Counted from the stretch's first letter, positions 1 through 9,577 are shown. The stretch: 64,000 bases of DNA from Clostridium cavendishii DSM 21758 (GCF_900141845.1 NZ_FQZB01000019.1:1-64000), one strand, 5' to 3'. Notes: generated by a model not told the origin, from the letters alone. Program-made: numbers and translations.

Positions 1-300
1 ATTTAAATACAACTCTTGTTAAAGTTAATCCTACTTTAAAATAGCCATTTTTATAAAATCAAATCGCCTCAAATTGGTGTAAAACTAATATTTTACCGAT
101 TTTATCCCAAGTTAATGTGGTATTATTTATTATACTATAAAACCGCTCTTAAACACAGTGTTTAATTGACTCTTGATTAAATCAATTTAATTTTACCTGG
201 GATAAAAATAAACTTTATTCATTCAAAATTCATTATTACTACTAAGCAAGTGATTATTCCCCATAGCATATTATTTTATTTATAATCATTAATAGCTTTT

Positions 301-655
301 TTAGTATTTCATTAAATGTTCTTCATTCTCTTCAAAACCTATATAAGCTGTAGCTAGTGTTCCTGTATTAGTTAAGCCTCCAAAGTCTTTAGAGTATCTA
401 AATATCTGTACCAAATACAATAATTAGTATAGTTAATAAACCGCCACTAACTATTACAATAAATAACATTGTTGATTTTCTTTCGTTTCTTTTTCTATTT
501 TTCTTTATTGCACATAAATAATTTTCCTGCTCCCCAAATCATCTAATAGATTAAGTATAGCCTTTTTTTAACAATTCAACACCTTCATTTAAATCATCTA
601 TTTGCTTATATTTCAAATATCATCATTATTGTATATCTACTATTTTTTCCATTTT
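301..655 (-). pseudogene. Decayed gene for a small single-span membrane protein
   Basis: Read on the minus strand, this stretch gives several protein-like pieces in different frames and no intact ORF. In order they are an acidic piece containing IDDLNEGVELLKKGYT, a basic piece followed by a hydrophobic span (MLFIVIVSGGLLTILIIV), and a tail ending in GFEENEEHLMKY before TAA at 301-303. The tail can be traced upstream as FRYSKDFGG, so it runs into the membrane piece with a one-base frame change near 410. The pattern is that of a short regulator-like membrane protein broken by at least two frameshifts. I do not recognise the family. Sequence from 1 to 300 holds nothing I can support. Confidence 0.4.
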
Positions 656-686
656 ATTATATCGTAATTAACAAGGAAATATATTA

Positions 687-717
687 AAGCCTTTCTATAA
701 ATTTCGTAGAAAGGCTT
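687..717 (-). terminator. Intrinsic terminator of the chitinase gene
   Basis: An 11-bp perfect stem (AAGCCTTTCTA at 687-697 against TAGAAAGGCTT at 707-717) lies just downstream of the chitinase stop codon. On the minus strand it is followed by TTTAATATAT, a weak U-tract. Confidence 0.7.
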
Positions 718-740
718 AGTATATATTTATATTTATTATT

Positions 741-2573
741 CTATTGTTTTTCCCATAAAGCCCCTACATTACTTGGCTCCCAACCAAGTAATGAAGTATG
801 TCCTTGAAGGCATTTATAAGTTGAGCCATTATAAGTTACAATGTCACCAGTTTTATATACATGATTAGGTACCCAAGCGTTACTAGTTGTGGTATCAGGT
901 ACCGTAACTATAATCTTATTTGAAATAACTGAATTTATGCTATCACTTAAAACTACTGTATAATCATAACTTCCTTTAGCTTTATTATTAACATCATATT
1001 TAACTGTTACCTGATCTTGTCCAGCAGTCAATGTCCCTGAAGAAATGCTTGTCATTCCCTCATATATTTTATAGCTTGTTGCTGTATTATTTTTTGGTAC
1101 TACAAAGGTTAATGTATACGCTCCATTATTTACATCTCCAGCAGATAATATTGCTGCTTGTAATACATTTGTTCCTGGACTTGGTACTATTACAGTTATT
1201 AGATTTGAAGTAATCGTTTTAATTCCATCACTTAATTCCACTGTATAGTTATAGCTTCCTGATGCTTTTGATGTAATATTATAATTTAAGGTTTGAGATG
1301 GCTGACCAGCTGTCAAATTTCCTGAGGATATTACTGTTGTACCCTCATAAATCTTATAAGAAGTTGCAGTATTAAAAGCTGGAATTAGTATTGATAAAGA
1401 ATAATTTCCATTAATGACTGCTGAAGAACTTATCTGTGCCGCATTAAGTGTATTTGTAGGTGGAGTTAGCCCATTAAAATAGTTTCTAAAATAATTTGAC
1501 CAAACAAAATTTGTGTATTTGTCCCAATTTATTGACCAAGTCATAAGACCTCTTAGATTAGGATATTTATTACTTACATTATATCCTCCAACCCTTTTAC
1601 CATTAATTAACCCATCTAAAGCACTTTGTAGCTCTGTATTTGAAACATACCCATTTCCAGCACCTGCACAGCTTGGAACACCAATAACAACTTGGTCTTG
1701 CCTTAATGGTGGAAAGAAATAATTTGGATCATTATTTACATTGAATCCTGTTAATAACATGTCTACCAATGAAGCATAAAATTCCCCACTTCCCATACTC
1801 TGACTCTTACCATTTATATCATTTATTGGACCTGAATTATAATATTGAACTTGAAGCCAGCTTAATGAATCTCTAAGTGCATAGATTACAGGTAAAAATG
1901 CTCCAGCTCTGTTATCAACATATGAATTTAACCCACCATAGTAGGTATGTCCAAGTTGAACAAAAAATGTTTCAGGAGCCATAGTTAAGATGAATTTATC
2001 ACCATATTTTGCTTTTAATTGCTTTAAAGCGCTAATTGTATTAACTATAAGAGGACTTGTTGGATTTTTAAAATCCTTATCTCCAGCATTTAAATGTAAT
2101 GATTGTCCTTCAAAATCTACATCTAAGCCATCTAACCCATATTTGTCAATAATAGTACTTACAGAGTTAACAAAGTTAGTAACCGATGCTGTATCTACCA
2201 ATTGAACTTCACCTTTTTCTCCTCCAATAGATAATAAAACCTTTTTGCCTTTACCTTGAAGAAATTGAACATCACTTTTAAATTCGGCATCTGTTGCATT
2301 ATATGGGGTAAATCTTATATCTCCAGAAGTAACTGTGGTTGGCTCTCCAAATGATAGATTAATAACATCAAAATTTGGTGAAACGTCTCTAAGTTTAATA
2401 TCTCCTGCCCCATTACTAAAATTGTGCCAATAACCAACTAATACATGATTTGGAATACCACTTGTTGTAATAGCTTCAGCGCTTTTTGAACTACTTAAAC
2501 CTAGCCCTGTAACCATAAAACTTGTTATAGCTATAACTGAAACTACCTTTTTAAAAAACTTGCTTTTACTCAA
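741..2573 (-). CDS. Secreted GH18 chitinase with two Ig-like repeats and a C-terminal chitin-binding module
   Basis: Predicted extracellular endo-type chitinase hydrolysing beta-1,4-GlcNAc polymers. The 610 residues contain a signal peptide (about 1-34), a glycoside hydrolase 18 barrel (about 40-365) with the SIGG strand at 115-118 and the catalytic DxxDxDxE motif as DGLDVDFE, catalytic Glu155. Two roughly 95-residue repeats follow, both containing ATSYKIYEG and a sheet-like SYxYTVxLSD, as in linker Ig/FnIII-like modules. The end is a CBM5/12-type domain (about 566-610, with AWVPNHVYKTGDIVTYNG and a GWEP motif). The start is TTG at 2571-2573, eight bases after AGGAGG, and no better ATG exists. 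The gene stands alone with its own terminator. Family assignment is secure; the exact substrate preference is not shown. Confidence 0.93.
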   Translation of the reverse strand: MSKSKFFKKVVSVIAITSFMVTGLGLSSSKSAEAITTSGIPNHVLVGYWHNFSNGAGDIKLRDVSPNFDVINLSFGEPTTVTSGDIRFTPYNATDAEFKSDVQFLQGKGKKVLLSIGGEKGEVQLVDTASVTNFVNSVSTIIDKYGLDGLDVDFEGQSLHLNAGDKDFKNPTSPLIVNTISALKQLKAKYGDKFILTMAPETFFVQLGHTYYGGLNSYVDNRAGAFLPVIYALRDSLSWLQVQYYNSGPINDINGKSQSMGSGEFYASLVDMLLTGFNVNNDPNYFFPPLRQDQVVIGVPSCAGAGNGYVSNTELQSALDGLINGKRVGGYNVSNKYPNLRGLMTWSINWDKYTNFVWSNYFRNYFNGLTPPTNTLNAAQISSSAVINGNYSLSILIPAFNTATSYKIYEGTTVISSGNLTAGQPSQTLNYNITSKASGSYNYTVELSDGIKTITSNLITVIVPSPGTNVLQAAILSAGDVNNGAYTLTFVVPKNNTATSYKIYEGMTSISSGTLTAGQDQVTVKYDVNNKAKGSYDYTVVLSDSINSVISNKIIVTVPDTTTSNAWVPNHVYKTGDIVTYNGSTYKCLQGHTSLLGWEPSNVGALWEKQ

Positions 2574-3117
2574 TATTTTGACCTCCTTATATTTTTAATA
2601 TATTCTATTGAGCAAAATAATTATTTATTACCTAAACTTCAGCAATACGCAAATTTATTGACATTTAACTTTATACCATATCTATTTATACCTTTTTAAT
2701 AATATTTTTTACTTTTCTCTTTAATTCAAAATAACTTTCTTTCATTTCAATAACATCCATTCAATCAATTAATCTTTGTTGTAACCACTATTTCTTCCTT
2801 ACTAATCTAAAATAGATTTTTATCAGCGTTTCAATTCACAACTACAAACATTTATGTAACTATTTTACAGCATGTGTGTATGTCATATTTTTGTTGATAA
2901 AAATATTTTTTAATATCAGTACTTAACCTGATTTCCTGAATCATATATGTAATTCTTATTCACTCTACCTTCTTTATATTCTCAAACCAAATATTTTTAA
3001 GTATTTTAAAATTAACCTATTTCTAATGCTTTACTGTAGCAATTCATCAACCAAATCTTTGAAACTTCAAAATATTTTATTCAATAAAATAACGTAATCT
3101 CAAAGAGAAATAAAATT
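2574..3117. other. Gene-free spacer upstream of the chitinase gene
   Basis: AT-rich sequence of about 540 bp with no complete gene. Near 2930-3000 the minus strand shows a short protein-like tail (containing NKNYIYDSGNQVKY before a stop) with a second frame leading into it, which may be the end of a decayed gene. The chitinase promoter must lie here but I could not pick a convincing -35/-10 pair. Confidence 0.4.
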
Positions 3118-3155
3118 ACTCTATCAAAATACAAATTATTATATTTTGATAGAGT
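3118..3155. terminator. Bidirectional-looking intrinsic terminator
   Basis: A 14-bp perfect stem (3118-3131 with 3142-3155, arm ACTCTATCAAAATA) stands downstream of the 3191-3670 gene. It is followed on the plus strand by TTTTATT and on the minus strand by AATTTTATTTC. It most likely ends the minus-strand gene. Confidence 0.75.
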
Positions 3156-3190
3156 TTTATTAAAATCATAAAATAAGGGTTATTTTTTAA

Positions 3191-3670
3191 TTAACTTATT
3201 GTATTCAAAAGATTTCCAATTGACTGAGTTTGATTTTGCATCGAATCTACATTATTATACATAGTATAAGGATTTGTAGTCATAATACTTGCAGAACTTG
3301 GTTTATAGCTTCCATTTTCAATGGAATTATATATAGACAATGTACTACTATCTATATACGAAGAACCACCTTGTAAACTATTAATTAGACCTTGCTCCAT
3401 ACTATCTTGTAAATCTGAAAATGCTGTAGGTGAAGTTGGTACAATATTACTTGAAGTATTAATAGTTGGTTCTATAGTGTTGAAAATATTTTGAAGCTCC
3501 TGATTTTGGGATATCCCATTTAACTTACTTTCAGTATATGAATCTTGAACATAAGAATCTACCGAATTAATAAGTGGAATATTTTTTGAACTATTAGGAT
3601 CACTCATTGTATTAAAAAAAGAACTCATATTATAATTATTCATTGTACTTGTTATACTACTAATATTCAT
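3191..3670 (-). CDS. Hypothetical Ser/Asn-rich protein, 159 aa
   Basis: I do not recognise a family. The protein has no signal peptide and no membrane span, is rich in Ser, Asn, Thr and Gln, and has low complexity throughout. Its N-terminus (MNISSITSTMNN) and the repeated short amphipathic segments (LQDSMEQGLINSL, SIYNSIENG) suggest an extended or partly disordered protein. ATG is preceded by GGGGGAG at good spacing, and a strong terminator follows, so it looks like a real monocistronic gene. It lies between the chitinase and a TetR regulator, but nothing ties it to either. Low-complexity cytosolic proteins of this type occur among flagellar and sporulation accessory proteins, but no motif here supports either role. 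Confidence 0.6.
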   Translation of the reverse strand: MNISSITSTMNNYNMSSFFNTMSDPNSSKNIPLINSVDSYVQDSYTESKLNGISQNQELQNIFNTIEPTINTSSNIVPTSPTAFSDLQDSMEQGLINSLQGGSSYIDSSTLSIYNSIENGSYKPSSASIMTTNPYTMYNNVDSMQNQTQSIGNLLNTIS

Positions 3671-3852
3671 ATTTAACTCCCCCTTTTTCTATAATGTCTA
3701 ATTGTATCTTTGATTTTTAAGTAAAATAGCCCTTATTTATATACATATTTTCGTATGAATTTATAGAGTAATTAGGCTTATTTTATCTATTCTTATAATA
3801 TTAACATTTTTATAAATATACATTTTCAAAATTACATATTAATTATTACTAT

Positions 3853-4479
3853 TTATCTAAAAAATTCAAATAAATTTTTATTGTCTTTAACTTCTTCTTT
3901 TCCACCAAATAATCCGAAAAAAAATAATTTATTGATTCCTAATATATATTCTTTACTTACCTCACGGCTTCCTGGATTAGCTAAAGATGCCCATGTTGAT
4001 AAAAATGCTAATAAGGCTTCTGTTGGTAAAGATTTATCTAGTATCCCTTCTCTTTTTCCTTGCTCAAAAAAATCTATTATGTACGGCATTGCTTTTTGTG
4101 TAAGCTCATTATATATCTGTTGCATTAACGAATCATTCCATATATCACTACTAAATATATCAGTTTTTAACATGTCCGTACTATCTTTGGTTATTGAAAG
4201 TAATATTTCTATTTTTTTCATAAAAGTTTCATTTGAAGTTAATATCTTTAATTCATTTTCTAAATAATTAGTAAAATACTTATTCATAGACTCTCGAACT
4301 AAATTTTCTTTATTCTCAAAATATTTAAAAATAGTTACCTTTGAAACCTTTGCTTTTTTAGCAATATCAAAAACACTAGTATTCTTTACACCATTATTAA
4401 AAAACATCTCCACAGCTGTTTCTAAAATCACTTCTCTTTTTTGCCTTGTTCTTTTTTCATAACCGTTAATTATAACCAC
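3853..4479 (-). CDS. TetR/AcrR-family transcriptional repressor
   Basis: A 208-residue TetR-type regulator. The N-terminal helix-turn-helix (about 10-60) has the family signature ILETAVEMFFNNGVKNTSVFDIAKKAKVSKVTIFKYFENKENL. The C-terminal part is a helical ligand-binding/dimerisation domain with no recognisable ligand. It is divergent from the ABC exporter genes at 4745-7688, and the spacer carries two identical-geometry palindromes, one over each promoter, so it probably represses itself and the exporter. The only in-frame start is GTG at 4477-4479 with GAGG touching it, which is poor spacing. Translation may begin at a nearby non-standard codon, so the first few residues are uncertain. Confidence 0.88.
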   Translation of the reverse strand: MVIINGYEKRTRQKREVILETAVEMFFNNGVKNTSVFDIAKKAKVSKVTIFKYFENKENLVRESMNKYFTNYLENELKILTSNETFMKKIEILLSITKDSTDMLKTDIFSSDIWNDSLMQQIYNELTQKAMPYIIDFFEQGKREGILDKSLPTEALLAFLSTWASLANPGSREVSKEYILGINKLFFFGLFGGKEEVKDNKNLFEFFR

Positions 4480-4567
4480 CTCACAATCTTCTTTAACGCA
4501 CCTTAGATTATAATTTTGTCTTACATGTTTATAAAGTTATAAATATACTTTAATAACTATATAATTT

Positions 4568-4609
4568 ATTATATCACAACATTTTGAACTTTAATATGAA
4601 TTGTAGTTC
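4568..4609 (-). promoter_or_regulatory. Operator 1 and -10 box of the TetR gene
   Basis: GAACT (4586-4590) and AGTTC (4605-4609) form an inverted repeat with a 14-bp spacer, extended by matching flanking T/A bases to TTTGAACT and AGTTCAAA. Just downstream on the minus strand is a perfect -10 box (TATAAT, complement of 4568-4573). The palindrome covers the -35/spacer position, so a bound repressor would block transcription of the regulator gene. Assignment to the adjacent TetR protein is inference. Confidence 0.65.
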
Positions 4610-4617
4610 AAATTCAA

Positions 4618-4671
4618 TTGACTTAGCAACATATTACTGATATTATGAACTCATATAACATTTCGAGTTCA
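4618..4671 (+). promoter_or_regulatory. ABC-exporter promoter with operator 2
   Basis: TTGACT at 4618-4623, a 17-bp spacer and TATTAT at 4641-4646 give a near-consensus sigma-A promoter for the downstream ABC genes. Immediately after the -10 box, GAACT (4647-4651) and AGTTC (4666-4670) repeat the palindrome of operator 1 with the same 14-bp spacer. The two palindrome centres are 61 bp apart. The placement over the transcription start fits repression by the divergent TetR protein. Confidence 0.7.
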
Positions 4672-4744
4672 ATGTATTAATAAAATTACTTTTATACAAA
4701 CTAAAATTATAAAAATGAAAAATAAAGTTATGGGGGGAAAACTA

Positions 4745-5443
4745 ATGTTTTTAGCAGTTGATAATTTAAAGAAAAGTTACAATACAGGTGACATTACTAC
4801 AACTGTATTAAATGGTGTTAAAATGAATCTATCCAAGGGTGATATTGGTGTGATACTTGGGCCTTCAGGTTCTGGAAAATCTACACTTCTTAACATTATT
4901 GGTGGTATTGACAGATGTGACCTAGGAACAATTTCGATAGATGGTATTGAAATCACTAAATTAAATGATTCAGAGCTTACAAACTATAGACGAGAAAATG
5001 TAGGTTTTGTATTTCAATTTTATAACTTAATACCTAATCTTACTGTAGGAGAAAATATTGAAGTTGTCTCAAATATAAGTAAATCTCCTATAAACACTGA
5101 TGAAGTTTTAAAAGCTGTAGATATGCTTGATAAAAAACATAGATTTCCACGTGAACTAAGTGGAGGTGAACAGCAGAGAGTTTCTATTGCAAGAGCTATA
5201 GTTAAAAATCCAAAGCTTTTATTGTGTGATGAACCAACTGGCGCTCTTGATTTTTCAACTTCTAGAGAAATATTAAAACTACTTCAAAAAGTAAATAAAG
5301 ATTTTGGAACAACAATACTTATGATAACACATAATACTACAATTAGTGCTATGGCTAATAAGGTTTATAAAGTTAGAAGTGGTGAGATAGTAGAAAGCTT
5401 AACTAATACTACAATTATGCCTGCTGAAAGGATTGAATGGTAA
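4745..5443 (+). CDS. ABC transporter ATP-binding protein, LolD/MacB type
   Basis: ATPase subunit partnering the FtsX-like permease that follows. It shows Walker A (GPSGSGKST), the Q-loop (FVFQFYNLIPNLTV), the ABC signature (LSGGEQQRV), Walker B with catalytic Glu (LLLCDEPTGALD) and the H-loop (MITHN). I chose ATG at 4745 because it has GGGGGG (4732-4737) seven bases upstream; an upstream in-frame ATG at 4715 has no ribosome site. This family powers mechanotransmission-type export of peptides, antibiotics or lipoproteins rather than import. TetR control suggests a drug- or lipid-responsive exporter, but the substrate is not indicated. Confidence 0.92.
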   Translation: MFLAVDNLKKSYNTGDITTTVLNGVKMNLSKGDIGVILGPSGSGKSTLLNIIGGIDRCDLGTISIDGIEITKLNDSELTNYRRENVGFVFQFYNLIPNLTVGENIEVVSNISKSPINTDEVLKAVDMLDKKHRFPRELSGGEQQRVSIARAIVKNPKLLLCDEPTGALDFSTSREILKLLQKVNKDFGTTILMITHNTTISAMANKVYKVRSGEIVESLTNTTIMPAERIEW

Positions 5444-5444
5444 T

Positions 5445-7688
5445 ATGGTTATAAATAAAAAGATTAAAAGAACTATGCTTGAAAGCAAATCTCAATATCT
5501 TGGTTCACTATTTCTTATTATTTTAAGTTGTTTCATTTTTACTATGTTCAAATTGCTTGCACTTAATCTATCAGAAATATCATCCACTTTCGAAAAAGAC
5601 TACAAACAAGAAGATGCAAACTTTATGACTGATAAAAAGCTAACTAATATTGAGAGCTTAGAAAATAGATTTAATATTAATATCGAAGAAACTAAAACCC
5701 TTGATTATTCAGTATCAAAGGAAAAAACTTTAAGAATATTTAGTGAAAATTCAAAAGTTAATATTCCTGCAGTAACAGAAGGAAAAGCTTTAAGTAATGG
5801 TAGTATTCTTATTGATCCCTCTTATTCAAAAGCAAACAATTTAATAATAGGAGATAACATAAAAATATATAATAAGACTTTTATCATCTCTGGTTTTATG
5901 TCTTTACCAAATTATATATATCCTCTAAGGATGGAATCAGATATAATTAATGACCCAAATAACTTTGGTGTAGCTGTAATTTCAAAAGAAGACTTTAATA
6001 GCTTAAATAAGGGTAGTAGTTTTTATTCTATAAGATTTAATGGTGATAGAGATGCTCTAGATGTTAAGCTTTCTGAGTTTAAATCATATCTAAAAGATGA
6101 AAATATCATTATACTTAACTGGCTTAATATAAAAGAAAATCCTAGAGTATCTTATGTTACTGCAAAGCTTTCTGGCATTAATCAGATGAGTTCCTCTATG
6201 CCTATTGCTGTACTTCTACTCACTTGTATATTAACAGGTATAGTTATGCTTAGGATGTTAAAAAGAGAAGGTATCATAATAGGAACTTTATATGCACTAG
6301 GTTATAGAAAAAAAGAAATTCTTAAGCACTACCTTTTATATCCTTTGTTAATATCACTTTTAGGAGGTATAGTTGGAACCATTCTTGGAGTTTTAACTTT
6401 AAATCCTATGATTAAATTTATGATATCTTACTTTAATATGCCAGTAGGCAAACTAAACTTTAATATAAATTATATTATAATAAGTATTTTGCTTCCTATA
6501 GTATTTTTAATCATTTGTAGCTTTTTTATAGTAAATAAAACACTTAAAAGCTCACCTGTTGACCTTATGAGAGGTGAAACAGAGAAAAGTAAGGTTGGCT
6601 TTATAGAAAAAAAAGTTAGACTTGATAAGCTAAGTTTTAATACTAAATTCAAAATAAGAGAACAACTTAGAAGTATACCAAGAAGTTTATTTCTTCTTAT
6701 TGGTACAATTATGGCTACTATGCTATTACTTATGGGGTTTGCTGTAAAAAGTTCTATGGATTATTTACTTAAAGATTCTTTTAATGAAGCCTTTAAGTAC
6801 AATTATCATTATGTATTTAACTCTATCCAGCATAATAAGCCTGCAAGCGGAGAACCTTTTTCTGAAGTCCCCTTCACGTTAAAAACAGATAAAAAAATTA
6901 ATTTTACTATATATGGCGTTAGTCCCGATTCTAAATATATTTCCTTTAAAGATAAATCAGGAAATATATTAACATCTGATAAAACTATTATTACGAGGCC
7001 TTTAGCTGATAAACTTAATATAAAAATTAATGAAAATATTAAGGTTATTAATAGACTAGATTCAAAGGAATATGACATAAAAGTTGATAGTATTGCTGAA
7101 ACTTATGTAGGTCAGTATATTTATATTCCACTTAATGAACTTAATTCTATGCTAAGTTTACCTTCTGATAGCTATATGGGACTATGGAGCTCGGAAAAGC
7201 TTGATATACCTGAAAATCAATTATTAGCTACTGTAACAGTTTATGATATGCAAAATGCTTTCAATACTATGACTCAACCATTTCAAATATATATAGGAAG
7301 TATAGCCTTTCTTTCTTTAATAATTGGATTAATAGTAATATACGTTGTTACCTCCCTTACTATAGAAGAAAATAGAGAAAATATATCTCTTATGAAGGTT
7401 TTAGGCTATAGAAAAAAAGAAATTTATTCTTTGATTTTAAATAGTTCTACATTTATAGTTATACTTGGATATATTCTTGGAATACCTCTAATTCTTGCAT
7501 CATTAAGTGCTATGTTTAAATCAGTATCAAAGGATATGAATTTATCTTTTCCTGTAAATATAAATTATGTCTATCTTATAGTCGGATTTATTATAATATA
7601 CTTAGATTATGAACTATCAAAGCTATTAAGTAGAAGAAAAATAAATAAGATTTCTATGGCAGAATCTTTAAAATCTAAAATGGAATAA
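5445..7688 (+). CDS. FtsX-like ABC transporter permease
   Basis: Large permease of about 747 residues with an N-terminal span (about 20-42), a long extracytoplasmic domain and a first FtsX core of three spans (about 255-365). A linker with ESLKSK-type charged segments follows, then a fourth span, a second external domain and a final FtsX core (about 625-740). Both cores carry the repeated motif LGYRKKEI just after a span, typical of the FtsX/MacB fold. ATG at 5445 lies one base after the ATPase stop; an upstream TTG at 5433 would overlap it but has AAAGG touching it. It forms a two-gene operon with the ATPase and ends at a strong terminator. There is no neighbouring two-component system of Bce type, so it is probably regulated only by TetR. 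Confidence 0.9.
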   Translation: MVINKKIKRTMLESKSQYLGSLFLIILSCFIFTMFKLLALNLSEISSTFEKDYKQEDANFMTDKKLTNIESLENRFNINIEETKTLDYSVSKEKTLRIFSENSKVNIPAVTEGKALSNGSILIDPSYSKANNLIIGDNIKIYNKTFIISGFMSLPNYIYPLRMESDIINDPNNFGVAVISKEDFNSLNKGSSFYSIRFNGDRDALDVKLSEFKSYLKDENIIILNWLNIKENPRVSYVTAKLSGINQMSSSMPIAVLLLTCILTGIVMLRMLKREGIIIGTLYALGYRKKEILKHYLLYPLLISLLGGIVGTILGVLTLNPMIKFMISYFNMPVGKLNFNINYIIISILLPIVFLIICSFFIVNKTLKSSPVDLMRGETEKSKVGFIEKKVRLDKLSFNTKFKIREQLRSIPRSLFLLIGTIMATMLLLMGFAVKSSMDYLLKDSFNEAFKYNYHYVFNSIQHNKPASGEPFSEVPFTLKTDKKINFTIYGVSPDSKYISFKDKSGNILTSDKTIITRPLADKLNIKINENIKVINRLDSKEYDIKVDSIAETYVGQYIYIPLNELNSMLSLPSDSYMGLWSSEKLDIPENQLLATVTVYDMQNAFNTMTQPFQIYIGSIAFLSLIIGLIVIYVVTSLTIEENRENISLMKVLGYRKKEIYSLILNSSTFIVILGYILGIPLILASLSAMFKSVSKDMNLSFPVNINYVYLIVGFIIIYLDYELSKLLSRRKINKISMAESLKSKME

Positions 7689-7703
7689 GAGAAACTTATT
7701 AAG

Positions 7704-7740
7704 ACCAATCTATGTTTTTTAATGGTAGATTGGTTTTAGT
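7704..7740 (+). terminator. Intrinsic terminator of the ABC exporter operon
   Basis: Perfect 9-bp stem ACCAATCTA (7704-7712) and TAGATTGGT (7726-7734), followed by TTTAGTTATTTT, 16 bases after the permease stop. Confidence 0.8.
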
Positions 7741-7774
7741 TATTTTCTACTTATCAAACAATTTTTAATGTTTC

Positions 7775-7957
7775 ACCTTAATATTTGTAACTTTATTATA
7801 CCCTTCTGTAGGTATTTCTGGACTAATATTAGGAGAAGGCATCTATTTAAATGGATTTTTCTACGGCCACAAATTGGATAAAAATTTTTTATTTATATTT
7901 AGCTACTTTAATTATAATCTATTATTTACTCTTTTGTTAAAAGCACTCTATATTTAA
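7775..7957 (+). pseudogene. Remnant of a membrane-protein gene
   Basis: One frame stays open for 60 codons to TAA at 7955-7957 and reads like protein (LLYPSVGISGLILGEG, GFFYGHKLDKN, then hydrophobic FLFIFSYF). It has no usable start codon and no ribosome site. It is hydrophobic at both ends, so the source was probably a multi-span protein whose first part is lost. The other frames are broken. No family recognised. The surrounding 7741-8077 holds nothing else I can support beyond the ribosome site of the next gene. Confidence 0.35.
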
Positions 7958-8077
7958 CATAATTTACAAGAACTTCACCAAAATCAACTTTAAACTTATT
8001 TTTATAAAATATATAATAAAATCATTGAAAATAATGTATTAAATATAAAAATATGTTTATAAAAAGGAGAAAATTAA

Positions 8078-9577
8078 ATGAAAAAAACTAAACAAATTGT
8101 AGCTGCTAGCTTAGCATTAGCTATTACATTATTTAGTGGAATCTCAACTAATGTTGCTTTCGCAGATACTAATAAAACTACTCTTACACCTATTATTCAA
8201 GATATTACAATTGCACCAGGTAAAGATTCTAGTGAGATAAATTTAAATTGGTATTCAAGTGCAACAAATGATGCTAGTGTAGTTCAAGTAGCATTAAAAT
8301 CTGACTTTAATGGAACTGATTTCCCTACCACAAAGGCACAAACTTTTAAAGGTTCTAAGTCTCAGGCAAATAACAATTTTTTTACTAATAAAGTAACGGC
8401 TACTGGGCTTAAAGAAAATACTTCTTATGTATATCGTATAGGGGACGGTACTACCTGGAGTTCTGTTTATAACTACAATACCTATAAGACAAGTCGATAT
8501 AATTTTTTCGTAACAGGAGACCCTCAAATTGGTGCTAGTGGAAATATAAATAAAGATACTGCTGGCTGGATAGATACAATAAATAAGGCTACTCAGAAAT
8601 TTGGTGATTCTAGCTTTTTAATCTCTGTTGGTGATCAAGTTAATAATGGTAAAGAAGTTACAAATAATGATAATGAAACAGAATATGTAGGATTTTTTGC
8701 ACCTCAGCAATTTAGAAGTTTACCTATTGCAGCTGTTCCAGGTAATCATGAAGCAGTTCTTAAAGGTCATAACACTCACTTTAATAATCCTAATCTTTCA
8801 AATCAATATGGTTTATTTAGTAAGCAACCTACTACTGGATCTGATTACTATTTTACCTATGGAAATGTTTTATACTTAATGCTTAATAGTAACAATACTA
8901 ACTCAGAAGAGCATAAAGCATTTATGCAAAGTGCTATAGCTGCAAACCCAAATGTAAAATGGAAGGTGGCTGTATTACATCATTCTATTTATAGTTCTGC
9001 TACCCACCAAACTGATGCTGATATAGTATCTAGGAGAAATACCCTTCCTCAAATTTTTGATAGTTTAGGAATAGATGTAGTATTAGATGGTCATGACCAC
9101 GCTTATACTAGAACTTATCAAATGAAAGGAAATGAAGCTCAAACTAATCAAACAATAGACCCTAAAAGAAATGTTATAAATCCAACTGGAACTCTTTATA
9201 TTACTGAAAACTCTGCCAGTGGAAGTAAATATTATGAATTATTATCTCCTAATAAAAATTACTTTGAAGCATTTAAGGATCAAAGCCATGTTCCAACATT
9301 CTCTCGTGTAAGCATAGATGATAATAATTTTTCAATTACAACCTATAGAACAGACTCAATGCTTGCAATTGATTCCTATACAATAGTTAAAAATAATCAA
9401 TCATTATCTGCTGATAATACACTTAAAACTAATGTTATAACTACTTCGACTAGTGTACAAAATGTAGATTCTAAACTTCCAACAACTGGAGATAGCATTG
9501 ATTTAAAAACAATTTTAGGTATATCATTTATTCTAATAACTGTTGGTGGTGGCTTCATAATTCTAAGAAAAAAATAA
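8078..9577 (+). CDS. Cell-wall-anchored purple-acid-phosphatase-like metallophosphoesterase
   Basis: A 499-residue secreted phosphoesterase. Signal peptide about 1-29 (ending VAFA), an N-terminal Fn3-like domain of the purple acid phosphatase type (about 38-140), then a calcineurin-like catalytic domain. Its metal ligands are visible in order: GDPQ, GDQ, GNHE, LHH and GHDHAYTR. The C-terminus is a classic sortase signal: LPTTG near residue 465, a hydrophobic span and RKK. It should be covalently attached to peptidoglycan and release phosphate from organic esters outside the cell. AAAGGAG precedes ATG. The gene is monocistronic, with a terminator after it. Substrate range cannot be read from sequence. 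Wall-anchored enzymes of this type are not common among clostridia, in my knowledge. Confidence 0.93.
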   Translation: MKKTKQIVAASLALAITLFSGISTNVAFADTNKTTLTPIIQDITIAPGKDSSEINLNWYSSATNDASVVQVALKSDFNGTDFPTTKAQTFKGSKSQANNNFFTNKVTATGLKENTSYVYRIGDGTTWSSVYNYNTYKTSRYNFFVTGDPQIGASGNINKDTAGWIDTINKATQKFGDSSFLISVGDQVNNGKEVTNNDNETEYVGFFAPQQFRSLPIAAVPGNHEAVLKGHNTHFNNPNLSNQYGLFSKQPTTGSDYYFTYGNVLYLMLNSNNTNSEEHKAFMQSAIAANPNVKWKVAVLHHSIYSSATHQTDADIVSRRNTLPQIFDSLGIDVVLDGHDHAYTRTYQMKGNEAQTNQTIDPKRNVINPTGTLYITENSASGSKYYELLSPNKNYFEAFKDQSHVPTFSRVSIDDNNFSITTYRTDSMLAIDSYTIVKNNQSLSADNTLKTNVITTSTSVQNVDSKLPTTGDSIDLKTILGISFILITVGGGFIILRKK

